64,000 bases of DNA, taken from Marinobacter panjinensis. Lineage in GTDB: Bacteria; Pseudomonadota; Gammaproteobacteria; Pseudomonadales; Oleiphilaceae. The notes under the pieces are model-generated. The model had not been told where the DNA came from, did not search any database, and saw nothing but the letters and a program-made list of their open reading frames with translations. The translations under genes were made by a program, and so were the position numbers. Where the stretch lies: positions 1,550,001-1,614,000 of the forward strand of contig NZ_SZYH01000001.1 in the NCBI RefSeq assembly GCF_005298175.1, written 5' to 3'. Below, in pieces: positions 34,540 through 42,746 of the stretch. How positions within the stretch are numbered: the stretch's first letter is position 1; each line of letters starts with the position of its first letter.

Positions 34540-34992
34540 ATGGTCGAACTGGACAGAATCGATCACTCCATCATCCGCGAACTGCAGAAGCACGCGCGGA
34601 TCACGGTAACTGAACTTGCCTCACGTGTGGGGTTGTCGAAAACACCCTGCCAGGTTCGTATGCGGCGACTGGAAGAGCAGGGCTACATTACCGGCTACAC
34701 CGCCCTGGTCAACCAGACCAAACTCGGGCAAAGCCACATCGCGTTTGCACAGGTCACCCTCAACGACACCAGCAGCAGTGCCCTGACGGCGTTCAACAAT
34801 GCGGCAAAACAGATCTCGGCAGTGGAACAGTGCCATATGATCGCTGGCAACTTTGATTACCTGCTGAAAGTACGCACCCGGAACATGGCGGAGTACCGGC
34901 AGGTGCTGGGAGAGCAGATATCCGCCCTGCCCCATGTATTACAGACCAGTACGTTTGTGGTAATGGAGAGCGTCAAGGATGCGGGGATCTGA
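34540..34992 (+). CDS. putR: PutR-like Lrp/AsnC family regulator
   Basis: A 150-residue Lrp-family protein with an N-terminal HTH (VTELASRVGLSKTPCQVRMR, about residues 24-43) and a RAM domain (IAGNFDYLLKVRTRNMAEYRQVL). The SKTPCQVRMRRLEEQGYI recognition helix and linker resemble PutR, the proline-responsive activator of putA in proteobacteria. It is divergent from the glutamate dehydrogenase/putA genes. Its TGA overlaps the ATG of the LysR gene by one base, so the two regulators are made together. The PutR name is by context and resemblance, not proof. Confidence 0.8.
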   Translation: MVELDRIDHSIIRELQKHARITVTELASRVGLSKTPCQVRMRRLEEQGYITGYTALVNQTKLGQSHIAFAQVTLNDTSSSALTAFNNAAKQISAVEQCHMIAGNFDYLLKVRTRNMAEYRQVLGEQISALPHVLQTSTFVVMESVKDAGI

Positions 34993-35915
34993 TGAACATC
35001 CGCACCCTGGAAACGTTTGTCTGGATCGCCAGACTGGGCAGTTTCCGCGCTGCAGCCAGCAGGGTCTACGCCTCACAACCGTCGGTTTCGGCCCGTATTG
35101 CCGGGCTGGAAGACCAGCTTGGAATAGAGCTGTTCGATCGTTCCGGCAAGAAGATCACCCTGACCGCCAAGGGTAGGGAATTTCTGGTTTACGCCGAGAA
35201 AATGCTGAGCCTGCACGGTGAAATGTTGCAAGCCGTCGCCAAACCATCGTCCATCCAGGGCACCATTCGCCTTGCCGTCTCGGAAACCATCGCCCATACC
35301 TGGCTCCCTCAGTTGCTGGAACGTGTGAGCGAAGCCTACCCGGCCATCAACCTTGAACTGGACGTGGATATCTCCGTCAACCTGGCAGAGAAACTCAAGA
35401 ACCACGAGATCGACATCGCCTTTCTCATGGGCGGCGTCAACCAGCCCGGCATCAAAAACCGTGACCTGTGCCGCTATTCGCTGACCTGGGTTGCAAGTCC
35501 CCAGCTCAACATTCCCGACCAGGCCATGTCCCTGGCGGAGCTCGCCACATGGCCAATCGTAACCTACCCAAGACAGAGTGAGCCCTACATTGCCATCCGC
35601 TCGCTGGTGGACCCCATGAACCATTCCACCCGCATTCACTCCTGCTCGTCGCTTTCAACCATCATCCGCATGACGGTGGACGGTCTTGGGGTTAGCGCCC
35701 TTCCCCGGGAAATTCTTCAGCGTGAACTGGACACCGGCGTGCTGCAGCAATTCGAGGTTGAAGCAATCGTGCCGGATCTCACCTTCATTGCGGCCTACAG
35801 GGCCGCACCAAGCAGCAGTGTCGTACACGCGATTGCAGAACTTGCACAGATAACCGCAAAAGAACGCGCCGGAGTGGTCGAACAGTCCTCGCAGAGCGTT
35901 GAAAAATCTGAGTGA
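34992..35915 (+). CDS. LysR family transcriptional regulator
   Basis: A 307-residue LysR regulator: an N-terminal winged HTH (IARLGSFRAAASRVYASQPSVSARIAGLE in part; residues 1-60) and a periplasmic-binding-like effector domain (about 90-295) starting GTIRLAVSETIAHTWLP. It overlaps the Lrp gene by one base and is followed after 94 bp by the DUF1445/TRAP/pxp genes, which it most likely controls. The effector is probably the transported acid. LysR genes usually face their target divergently; here it reads in the same direction, so auto-control may be relaxed. Confidence 0.9.
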   Translation: MNIRTLETFVWIARLGSFRAAASRVYASQPSVSARIAGLEDQLGIELFDRSGKKITLTAKGREFLVYAEKMLSLHGEMLQAVAKPSSIQGTIRLAVSETIAHTWLPQLLERVSEAYPAINLELDVDISVNLAEKLKNHEIDIAFLMGGVNQPGIKNRDLCRYSLTWVASPQLNIPDQAMSLAELATWPIVTYPRQSEPYIAIRSLVDPMNHSTRIHSCSSLSTIIRMTVDGLGVSALPREILQRELDTGVLQQFEVEAIVPDLTFIAAYRAAPSSSVVHAIAELAQITAKERAGVVEQSSQSVEKSE

Positions 35916-36009
35916 TCCGTTTTTTCTATCAAAACTGATCCTAAATTTCGATTTGTGTTAATCATTACTTCTGCCTTAAATGTAAGAAACTCATCTATCG
36001 GGCAGAAAC
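35916..36009 (+). promoter_or_regulatory. Putative promoter/operator region of the DUF1445-TRAP-pxp cluster
   Basis: A 94-bp AT-rich gap between the LysR gene and the DUF1445 gene. ATCAAAACTGAT (35928-35939) is a short inverted repeat (ATCA-N4-TGAT), and GATC occurs on both sides of it. LysR proteins bind T-N11-A type repeats; the match here is not decisive. Confidence 0.35.
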
Positions 36010-36813
36010 ATGACAAGCATCGCTCAGCTGGACGCAAATTCAACACCCCAGGCTGTTCGCAAAGCCGCGAGAGAAGGCAGCCTGACCGGGCCAACGTCCG
36101 GGCTGGCCAGCGGTTATGTCCAGGTCAACCTGGTTATCCTGCCGGAATCGCAGGCAGCGGGTTTCCTGCGTTTCTGCCAGGCCAACCCAAAACCCTGCCC
36201 CCTGCTCGCTGTAAGTGAGCCCGGCGCCCGAACCTGCACGCTTTTAGGCAGGGATCTGGACATTGCCCGCGATGTGCCCGCCTACCGTATCTACCGCCAT
36301 GGTCATGTGAGCGACACCCGTACTGATGTGGCGGAAGACTGGCGGGATGACCTTGTGACCTTTGCCCTTGGCTGCTCCTTTACCTTCGAGCACGCTCTTA
36401 TCAGCGCCGGGCTTCAGGTGCGCCACATCGACGAAGCCAGAAACGTACCTATGTACAACACCTCGGTACCACTGACTCCCGCGGGCGGTTTTGGCGGCAA
36501 CCTGGTTGTCTCAATGCGACCGTTTGTGGCCGCCGATGCCATCCGCGCCATCCAGATCACCACCCGATACCCGCAGGTTCACGGTTCTCCCGTGCACCTC
36601 GGCAATCCATCGCTGATCGGCGTTGCCGATCTGAGCGCGCCGGATTACGGCGACTCCGTTTCCGTGGGTGAGAATGAAGTTCCGGTGTTCTGGGCCTGTG
36701 GTGTAACACCACAGCAGGTCCTGATCGACTCCGGTATCGAATTCGCGATCACCCACAGCCCTGGGCACATGCTGGTCACGGATATTCCTGACAACAGCCT
36801 GGCTCTATTTTAA
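36010..36813 (+). CDS. DUF1445 protein (D-glutamate cyclase / putative hydro-lyase family)
   Basis: A 267-residue protein of the family annotated as putative hydro-lyase (YcsI-like). Eukaryotic relatives with the same domain are D-glutamate cyclases that form 5-oxo-D-proline from D-glutamate. Family motifs are FLRFCQANPKPCPLLAVSEPG, DVPAYRIYRHG, FALGCSFTFEHALISAG and VFWACGVTPQQVLIDSGIEFAITHSPGHMLVTD (each shown in part or near the listed order). It is the first gene of the TRAP/amidase/pxp run, and the presence of pxpABC in the same run supports a role in 5-oxoproline or D-glutamate chemistry. Confidence 0.87.
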   Translation: MTSIAQLDANSTPQAVRKAAREGSLTGPTSGLASGYVQVNLVILPESQAAGFLRFCQANPKPCPLLAVSEPGARTCTLLGRDLDIARDVPAYRIYRHGHVSDTRTDVAEDWRDDLVTFALGCSFTFEHALISAGLQVRHIDEARNVPMYNTSVPLTPAGGFGGNLVVSMRPFVAADAIRAIQITTRYPQVHGSPVHLGNPSLIGVADLSAPDYGDSVSVGENEVPVFWACGVTPQQVLIDSGIEFAITHSPGHMLVTDIPDNSLALF

Positions 36814-36860
36814 TCAGAACCGATCAGAACAAACCCGACGAAAACCATGAGGAAATCACC

Positions 36861-37925
36861 ATGACTACAAGAAAAACCCTCGTTGCAGCCTCCCTGATGG
36901 GCCTGGCATTTGCCAGCTCGCCTGCGTTGGCACAGGACCTGGACAAGACCAGCTTTAACTATGTGGGAAGCTGGAGCAGTTTGTCCCTTTACCAGAATTT
37001 CGAACGTCCGTTCTGGGAGAAACACGTTCCCGAAGCCTCCGATGGCCAGATTTCCACCAAGGTCACCACTTTTGACCAGATGGGCCTGGGTGGCGGTGAA
37101 GTCTTTCGTCTGATGGACCGTAACGTCATTGAGGTCACTTCCACGGTAGCCGATTATGCAGTTGAGGATGCCCCGGAACTGGAAGCCCTGGACATGCCCA
37201 TGATCGCTCCCGACGTGGACACCGCGCGCAAAGTGGCGGAAGCCTATCGTCCGGTTCTCGCGGATGCATTTAAACGACGGTACGACGGTGCTCAACTGCT
37301 GGCCGTTGTCCCTTATCCTTCGCAAATGGTGTTCTGCAACGCGGAGATTGACGGACTGAGTGATCTCAAGGGTATGAAAGTTCGCGCCAGCGGTCGTACC
37401 ACTGCCGAATTCCTCCAGGCCCTGGGCGCCGAAGGCATCACTTTGAACTTCAGCGAAGTACCCGGTGCATTGCAGCGCGGCGTTATCGACTGCGCAGTGA
37501 CAGGTTCCCTGTCCGGCTACAGCTCGGGCTGGCACGAAGTATCCACCCATCTGTACCCGCTGCCAGTGGGCGGCTGGGACCATGTGGTTACCGCAATGAA
37601 TGGCAAGAAATGGAACTCGCTTTCAGAGGAAACCCAGGAGTGGCTGACCGCTGAAATCAAGGAAAACTATGAAGACCCGGTGTGGGCCTCCGCAGTGGAT
37701 GAGACCAAAGAAGGCATTGCCTGCCTGACCGGCAACGGAGAATGCTCCCGCGGTGACGCCGGAGACATGGTACTGGTGGAAGCCACCGATAGTGATTTCA
37801 CTGAAGCTTCTCGCCACCTGGAAAAAACCCTGCTGCCTAACTGGGCACAGCGCGTCGACCAGGAATGGGTTGACCGCTGGAACGAAACCGTAGGTGAAGT
37901 AACCGGTCTGAACGCGTCCAAGTAA
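36861..37925 (+). CDS. TRAP transporter substrate-binding protein (DctP)
   Basis: A 354-residue secreted protein with a signal peptide (cleavage near SPALAQ, residue 25). The DctP fold is shown by GLKGMKVRASGRTTAEFLQALGA-type strand (here DLKGMKVRASGRTTAEF), where the Arg normally salt-bridges the substrate carboxylate, and VPGALQRGVIDCAVTG. A late insertion CLTGNGECSRGD may hold a disulfide. It delivers a carboxylate-bearing solute to the DctQ-DctM permease encoded directly downstream. With pxpABC in the same run, 5-oxoproline is a good candidate ligand; some Bordetella DctP proteins bind pyroglutamate. Confidence 0.9.
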   Translation: MTTRKTLVAASLMGLAFASSPALAQDLDKTSFNYVGSWSSLSLYQNFERPFWEKHVPEASDGQISTKVTTFDQMGLGGGEVFRLMDRNVIEVTSTVADYAVEDAPELEALDMPMIAPDVDTARKVAEAYRPVLADAFKRRYDGAQLLAVVPYPSQMVFCNAEIDGLSDLKGMKVRASGRTTAEFLQALGAEGITLNFSEVPGALQRGVIDCAVTGSLSGYSSGWHEVSTHLYPLPVGGWDHVVTAMNGKKWNSLSEETQEWLTAEIKENYEDPVWASAVDETKEGIACLTGNGECSRGDAGDMVLVEATDSDFTEASRHLEKTLLPNWAQRVDQEWVDRWNETVGEVTGLNASK

Positions 37926-37947
37926 TACGCTTCTCTCCCACAACGGC

Positions 37948-37974
37948 GATCGGGGCAGCCACATTGCCCCGGTC
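37948..37974 (+). other. Intercistronic hairpin between dctP and dctQ
   Basis: CGGGGCA (37951-37957) pairs with TGCCCCG (37965-37971) around a 7-nt loop, and the stem extends to about ten pairs including one G-T pair (37948-37974). No T run follows. Such stems protect the upstream mRNA from 3' decay and allow the binding protein to be made in excess over the permease. Confidence 0.6.
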
Positions 37975-37989
37975 GGTCTGGAGAACAAT

Positions 37990-38586
37990 ATGTTGCAACA
38001 GGTGAACTCGTTTCTGGACCGCGTGCTCGCTGGTGTTCAAGTCGGCTCGCTCTGGTTTGCCCGGGCAGGGGGCGTGATGATCCTGCTGACCGTGGCCCTG
38101 GTTACCATCGAAGTGGCCTCACGGGTGTTTATGGGGCGTTCTGCAGTCCACGCCACCGAACTCACCGGCTACATCATGGCCATCAGCGCCAGTTGGTCCT
38201 TCGCCTACACTCTGATGTGCAAGGCGCATATCCGCATTGATGCCCTGTATCTCACGTTTCCAATGAAGGTCCGGGGTGTGCTTGACCTGGTCGCTCTACT
38301 GGCACTGGCGATGTTCTCCATTCTGGTGGTCGACGCGGTTTTCGCTGTCCTCAGCCACTCCTACAGCGGCGGATCGACAGCCAACACGCCACTGGGCACC
38401 CCCTTGTGGATGCCACAGGCGTTGTGGTTTGTGGGATTGGTCTGGTTTGGTTTTGCCGTGTGCATGGTTTCCCTGAGAGCCTTTTTCGGTTTGCTCAGCG
38501 GCGACACCGAAGGTGTGCAGAAACTGGCGGGCAGTCCGACGCTGGACGAACAGATTAGCGATGAAAACAGGGAAGCACGCTCATGA
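37990..38586 (+). CDS. TRAP transporter small permease (DctQ)
   Basis: A 198-residue membrane protein with four helices typical of DctQ: MILLTVALVTIEVASRVFMG in the first region, TGYIMAISASWSFAYTLMCKAHIRIDAL (partial) in the second, then two more before a charged tail. It partners with DctM in the inner membrane. Its stop overlaps the start of dctM by 4 bp (ATGA type), so the two subunits are translated in a fixed ratio. The first start, ATG at 37990, has GGAG about 8 bases upstream. Confidence 0.9.
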   Translation: MLQQVNSFLDRVLAGVQVGSLWFARAGGVMILLTVALVTIEVASRVFMGRSAVHATELTGYIMAISASWSFAYTLMCKAHIRIDALYLTFPMKVRGVLDLVALLALAMFSILVVDAVFAVLSHSYSGGSTANTPLGTPLWMPQALWFVGLVWFGFAVCMVSLRAFFGLLSGDTEGVQKLAGSPTLDEQISDENREARS

Positions 38587-39866
38587 TCATTACCGCACTG
38601 GTTATTCTGATGGTTCTGCTGCTTCTTAGCGTTCCTGTCGCGGCCACGCTGATTGCACTGGCCCTGGTGCTGGCGGAACTGTTCTCGCCCTTCCCGCTGC
38701 TCAACGCGATGGGGGATGTGCTCTGGTCGGCGTCTGATAAATACCTGCTGATTGCCATACCGCTGTTTATCCTGCTGGGCGAGATTCTGGTGCGCACCGG
38801 CATTGCCCGCGGCACCTACCGGTCCCTGGAGAGCTGGATGTCCTGGCTGCCGGGTGGCCTGTTGCACGCCAACATCGGCACCGCAACCCTGTTTTCGGCC
38901 ACCTCGGGTTCCAGTGTGGCAACGGCCGCCACCATCGGCACGGTCGCATTGCCACAAGGCAAGGAAATGGGTTATGACCCCAAACTGTTCACCGGTTCGA
39001 TTGCCGCCGGCGGTACCCTGGGCATCATGATTCCACCTTCGATCAACCTGATTGTTTATGGATTCCTGACCGAAACCTCGATTCCGCAGCTGTTTGCCGC
39101 CGGTCTGATACCGGGCCTGTTGCTTGCTCTCATGTTCATTGTTGGCACAGCCCTGATCTGTATCTGGAAGCCGAGTCTGGGTGGCCCCAGCGTGTCACAC
39201 AGTTGGGGAGACCGATTTTCCGGTCTCAAACACCTGGTACCGGTATTGACGCTGTTCGGGATCGTGGTTGGATCCATCTACGCTGGTGTGGCAACACCCA
39301 CAGAAGCGGCCTCCCTGGGTGTGCTTGGCGCCTTGGTGATCGCCCTATCCATGGGCAAACTGTCCATTAAGGTGATTGTCCAGGCCCTGGACGGCACCAT
39401 GAAGACCACCGGCATGATCATGCTGATCATCATCGCCTCCTACTTCCTCAATTTCGTGTTGGCCTCCGCCGGCGTAACACGGGAACTGACCAGTTTTCTC
39501 GAAACCGCCGGCCTCGGCCCCTATTCAACGCTGGTGCTGGTCATCCTGCTTTACATCGTTCTCGGTTTCTTCATCGAGACACTGTCGCTGATGGTCATCA
39601 CCATTCCCCTCGTCGCCCCCATCATCATCGCCCTGGGATTCGATCCGGTGTGGCTGGGCATCCTGATCATTCTGCTTATTGAGATGGCGCTGATCACTCC
39701 GCCCGTGGGACTCAACCTCTACGTGGTTCAGGGCGTGCGTGAAAGCGGACCCTTTAGCGACGTGATGAAAGGCGCCATGCCCTACGTTGGCATCATGTTC
39801 CTGATGGCAATTGTGCTGGTGCTGTTCCCGCAAGTGGCCACGTTCCTCCCTGAGCTGATGAAGTGA
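38583..39866 (+). CDS. TRAP transporter large permease (DctM)
   Basis: A 427-residue membrane protein with about 12 helices. DctM hallmarks are IPLFILLGEILVRTGIARG, NIGTATLFSATSGSSVATAATIGTVALP (in part), GTLGIMIPPSINLIVYGFLTE, GVATPTEAASLGVLGAL and ITPPVGLNLYVVQGV. It is the sodium-coupled translocation subunit. The family has unlinked dctP variants, but here the P-Q-M set is complete and contiguous. Confidence 0.95.
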   Translation: MIITALVILMVLLLLSVPVAATLIALALVLAELFSPFPLLNAMGDVLWSASDKYLLIAIPLFILLGEILVRTGIARGTYRSLESWMSWLPGGLLHANIGTATLFSATSGSSVATAATIGTVALPQGKEMGYDPKLFTGSIAAGGTLGIMIPPSINLIVYGFLTETSIPQLFAAGLIPGLLLALMFIVGTALICIWKPSLGGPSVSHSWGDRFSGLKHLVPVLTLFGIVVGSIYAGVATPTEAASLGVLGALVIALSMGKLSIKVIVQALDGTMKTTGMIMLIIIASYFLNFVLASAGVTRELTSFLETAGLGPYSTLVLVILLYIVLGFFIETLSLMVITIPLVAPIIIALGFDPVWLGILIILLIEMALITPPVGLNLYVVQGVRESGPFSDVMKGAMPYVGIMFLMAIVLVLFPQVATFLPELMK

Positions 39867-39898
39867 TCAGCCATGAACCCAATTATCGGAGTGACTCA

Positions 39899-40576
39899 AT
39901 GACAGACTTCCAACTTGCAGACACCCAGGAATCCATTCATGTCGATGTCCGCGAGCTCATCATCGCCGGCTGGGCAGGACGGGTGCAGTCTGCCATCGAC
40001 GAGCACATCGAAGAGCTGAAGGAGATTGGCGTAACACCGCCGTCCAGCACCCCGCTGTTCTACCGCGTCGCGGCTGATCAGTTCACTACGGCTCCGGACA
40101 TTCAGGTACTGGGGGAAGCCTCCAGTGGCGAGGTGGAAGTGGTTCTGATCGGCACCGATCAGGGCACCCTGGTCGGTATCGGCTCCGATCACACCGACCG
40201 CGAAGCCGAAGCCTGGTCCGTGGCCCATTCCAAGCAGGTCTGCGCCAAGCCCGTCAGCGTTCAGGTGTGGCGACTGGACAGCGTGATCGACCACTGGGAC
40301 GAATTGCAGATGGCGTCCTACGCCACCATCGACGGCAAAGAAGTGTTATACCAGGAGGGTCCGGTCACTGGCCTGCTGCATCCTGCGGAACTGTTACGGC
40401 GCTTCGGCCTGGACAAAGCCGAACTGGCACCGGGCCAGGCCATGCTGTGTGGCACACTTCCGGTGATCGGTGAGCTACGCACGGCACAGGCTTTTCGCAT
40501 GGTGCTGAAAGATCCTGTCTCTGGCCGCGAACTCCAGCACCGGTACAACATCCGCACCCTGCCGGTGGTCGCATGA
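39899..40576 (+). CDS. DUF2848 family protein
   Basis: A 225-residue soluble protein started at the ATG at 39899 (site GGAG). It follows the DUF2848 pattern, distantly related to fumarylacetoacetate hydrolase folds: ELIIAGWAGRVQSAIDEHIEEL, PLFYRVAADQFTT, VLIGTDQGTLVGIGSDHTDREAEAWSVAHSKQVCAKP (in part) and a C-terminal FRMVLKDPVSGREL. The family function is unknown; its genes are often found with TRAP transporters and amidases. Its 3' end overlaps the amidase start by 4 bp, so the two are co-translated and probably act on the same compound. Confidence 0.85.
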   Translation: MTDFQLADTQESIHVDVRELIIAGWAGRVQSAIDEHIEELKEIGVTPPSSTPLFYRVAADQFTTAPDIQVLGEASSGEVEVVLIGTDQGTLVGIGSDHTDREAEAWSVAHSKQVCAKPVSVQVWRLDSVIDHWDELQMASYATIDGKEVLYQEGPVTGLLHPAELLRRFGLDKAELAPGQAMLCGTLPVIGELRTAQAFRMVLKDPVSGRELQHRYNIRTLPVVA

Positions 40577-41904
40577 ACCAGCCAGACTCACTTGCCAAAC
40601 TGCTCGATGACATGAACAGCGGCCAAAAGCGGGCCACGGAACTGCTGGATAATTGCCTGGCGCAGATCGACACCTACGACGACTCCAAAGCCCAGGTCTA
40701 CACCCGGCGCTTTGATACAGCCGCGCGCGCCGAGGCCGACGCCACTGACCGGCTTCGCCATGCCGGGGTGACCGCAGGACAACTTGCCGGACTGCCCATT
40801 GCCCTCAAGGCGCTGTTTGATGTGGCCGGCGAAGTCACCCATGCGGGATCCCGGGGCTGGCAATCGCCGGCACAATCCGATGCGGTTATTGTTTCCCGTT
40901 TGCGGCGTGAAGGCGCGGTGATCACCGGCCATACCAACATGACCGAGTTTGCGTACTCCGGAGTGGGACTCAACCCCCACTACGGCACACCGGATAACCC
41001 TCTGGCGCCGGGTCGCATTCCCGGTGGTTCGTCTTCCGGCGCTGCGGTGGCGGTGGCCCGGGGAATGGCCGCCGGGGCTGTCGGCACCGATACAGGCGGT
41101 TCCGTGCGGATTCCGGCGGCGTTCTGTGGCCTGGTAGGTTTCAAGCCGTCCCAGTCCCGCGTTCCCCGTGACGGCACTTTTCCGCTGTCCGACAGCCTCG
41201 ATTCCATCGGCCCTATTGCCCCGACAGTGGACTGCTGCGCCCGCCTCGATGCTGTGCTGTCCGGTCGCCAATACCAGCCACTCAGACCGTTCTCGCTGAA
41301 GGGCATGCGCTTTGTGGTCCCGACCGATTACATGCTGGACGATCTGGATAACACAGTTGCACAGGCATTTGCCCGCAGCCTGAACAGTCTGCGCGATGCC
41401 GGCGCCAGTCTTATTGAAGCGCCAGCGCCGGTGCTGGCCGCAATCCCCGAGCTCATGGAGGGCGGCGGTTTCACCGCCGCAGAAAGCTATTTCGTGCACC
41501 GCCAGTCACTGGCGAACCACGGCGACCAGTACGACCCCCGCGTGCGCAGCCGGATCGAGCGTGGCGCTGCCATTAGCGCTGCCGATTACCTGGAGCTGTG
41601 CCGCCGCCGGCAGCGACGCAAGCAAGAGGCGGACGAATGGCTGCAGGATTTCGACGGCCTGCTTGCCCCGACAGTGCCAGTGGTTCCCCCACGATTCGAG
41701 GAACTGACCGCAGATGAGGATTACGCCCGCCTGAACCTGCTGATCCTGCGTAACCCCACCGTGGCGAACATGCTGGACCTGTGCTCCATCACCCTCCCCA
41801 ACCACAAGCCTGGCTACTTGCCAGGCGGGCTGATGCTGATTGGTCGCAACGGCGCGGATGACAACCTGTTGCGGCTGGCGAAAGCTGTCGAACAGGTGCT
41901 GTAA
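40573..41904 (+). CDS. Amidase signature family hydrolase
   Basis: A 443-residue amidase with the Ser-cisSer-Lys triad visible: Lys79 (PIALKALFD), Ser153 or 154 (PGGSSSGAA) and nucleophile Ser177 (GTDTGGSVRIP). The first 60 residues are a helical lead-in and residues 180-440 form the substrate-specific part, which is unlike GatA in having no C-terminal extension. It hydrolyses an amide, but which one is not readable; allophanate hydrolase and generic amidases share this core. Being locked between the DUF2848 gene and a membrane protein gene, it probably opens a cyclic or N-acyl intermediate of the transported substrate. Confidence 0.9.
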   Translation: MNQPDSLAKLLDDMNSGQKRATELLDNCLAQIDTYDDSKAQVYTRRFDTAARAEADATDRLRHAGVTAGQLAGLPIALKALFDVAGEVTHAGSRGWQSPAQSDAVIVSRLRREGAVITGHTNMTEFAYSGVGLNPHYGTPDNPLAPGRIPGGSSSGAAVAVARGMAAGAVGTDTGGSVRIPAAFCGLVGFKPSQSRVPRDGTFPLSDSLDSIGPIAPTVDCCARLDAVLSGRQYQPLRPFSLKGMRFVVPTDYMLDDLDNTVAQAFARSLNSLRDAGASLIEAPAPVLAAIPELMEGGGFTAAESYFVHRQSLANHGDQYDPRVRSRIERGAAISAADYLELCRRRQRRKQEADEWLQDFDGLLAPTVPVVPPRFEELTADEDYARLNLLILRNPTVANMLDLCSITLPNHKPGYLPGGLMLIGRNGADDNLLRLAKAVEQVL

Positions 41905-41909
41905 CGACC

Positions 41910-42746
41910 ATGCTGACCGTGCTGCTGACCAAACTCATCGCTACCGCACTGGTAGTCATCGGTGTGTCGGTTGCAGTAGGCAACCTGGGCCCCAGGCTGG
42001 GAGGCATTATTGCCGGAACGCCCATTATTCTGGGCCCGGGCTACTTTTTCCTGTTGCAGGAGTGGACACCTGAATTCATTCAGCACGCAGCGCTGGCAAC
42101 CCTTCATGCGCTGATCGCCACACTGCTGTTCAGCATCAGTTTCGTGCTGACCGCCGAGCGCTTGGGCGCCCTGCCAAGCCTTGGGCTGGCGACCCTGGTA
42201 TGGATTCCGGGGGCATACCTGTTCTCCTTCATTCCCGGCGGTGTACTGGTTGCTGTGGTGATCTATGGCGTGGTTCTGCTTTCAGCCGAAATCATCAAAC
42301 GCGTGCTCGCCCTGAAACAACCCAAAGTGGTGGCGGTCTCCGGGTGGTTCGATGTGGTACTGCGTGGACTCCTCGCCGGTGTGCTTGTGGCGGTAGCCAC
42401 CACACTGGCGGCCCGCTCCGGCCCCATGTTGTCGGGCATACTGGTCGGTTTTCCCGTGGGCCTGTTCACCATCGGCTGGACGCTCCACGACCGATATGGG
42501 GCCGACGTTGCAAAGGCCACGGTGGCAGCGGCGCAACAAGGCATGCTAAGCCTCGTCGCCTTTGCTGTGGTTATAGCGGTTCTGGTAGGCCACGTGCCCC
42601 CAATGGTGACGTTTGTATTGGCCTTGCTGGCATCCATTACCGTCAGCGCCACCCTGTTCATGGTGAGCCAATGGCGGGTTCGCCGCGCTTACGGTCACCT
42701 GCTGGGCTCTCAACCAACAATAAAAGGACCTCAGACCCATGAGTAA
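41910..42746 (+). CDS. Unrecognised polytopic membrane protein with two-fold internal repeat
   Basis: A 278-residue protein with eight or more hydrophobic segments. I do not recognise the family. The two halves are related: LGPRLGGIIAGTPIILGPGYF (residues about 26-46) mirrors SGPMLSGILVGFPVGLFTIGW (about 170-190), both G-P-x-L-x-G-I-x-x-G-x-P, and each is followed by a helix rich in Ala and Thr. This two-fold repeat is typical of transporters and suggests a permease. It starts 5 bp after the amidase and overlaps the oxidoreductase gene by 8 bp, so it is part of the same transcript. An export or accessory uptake role is inference. Confidence 0.75.
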   Translation: MLTVLLTKLIATALVVIGVSVAVGNLGPRLGGIIAGTPIILGPGYFFLLQEWTPEFIQHAALATLHALIATLLFSISFVLTAERLGALPSLGLATLVWIPGAYLFSFIPGGVLVAVVIYGVVLLSAEIIKRVLALKQPKVVAVSGWFDVVLRGLLAGVLVAVATTLAARSGPMLSGILVGFPVGLFTIGWTLHDRYGADVAKATVAAAQQGMLSLVAFAVVIAVLVGHVPPMVTFVLALLASITVSATLFMVSQWRVRRAYGHLLGSQPTIKGPQTHE

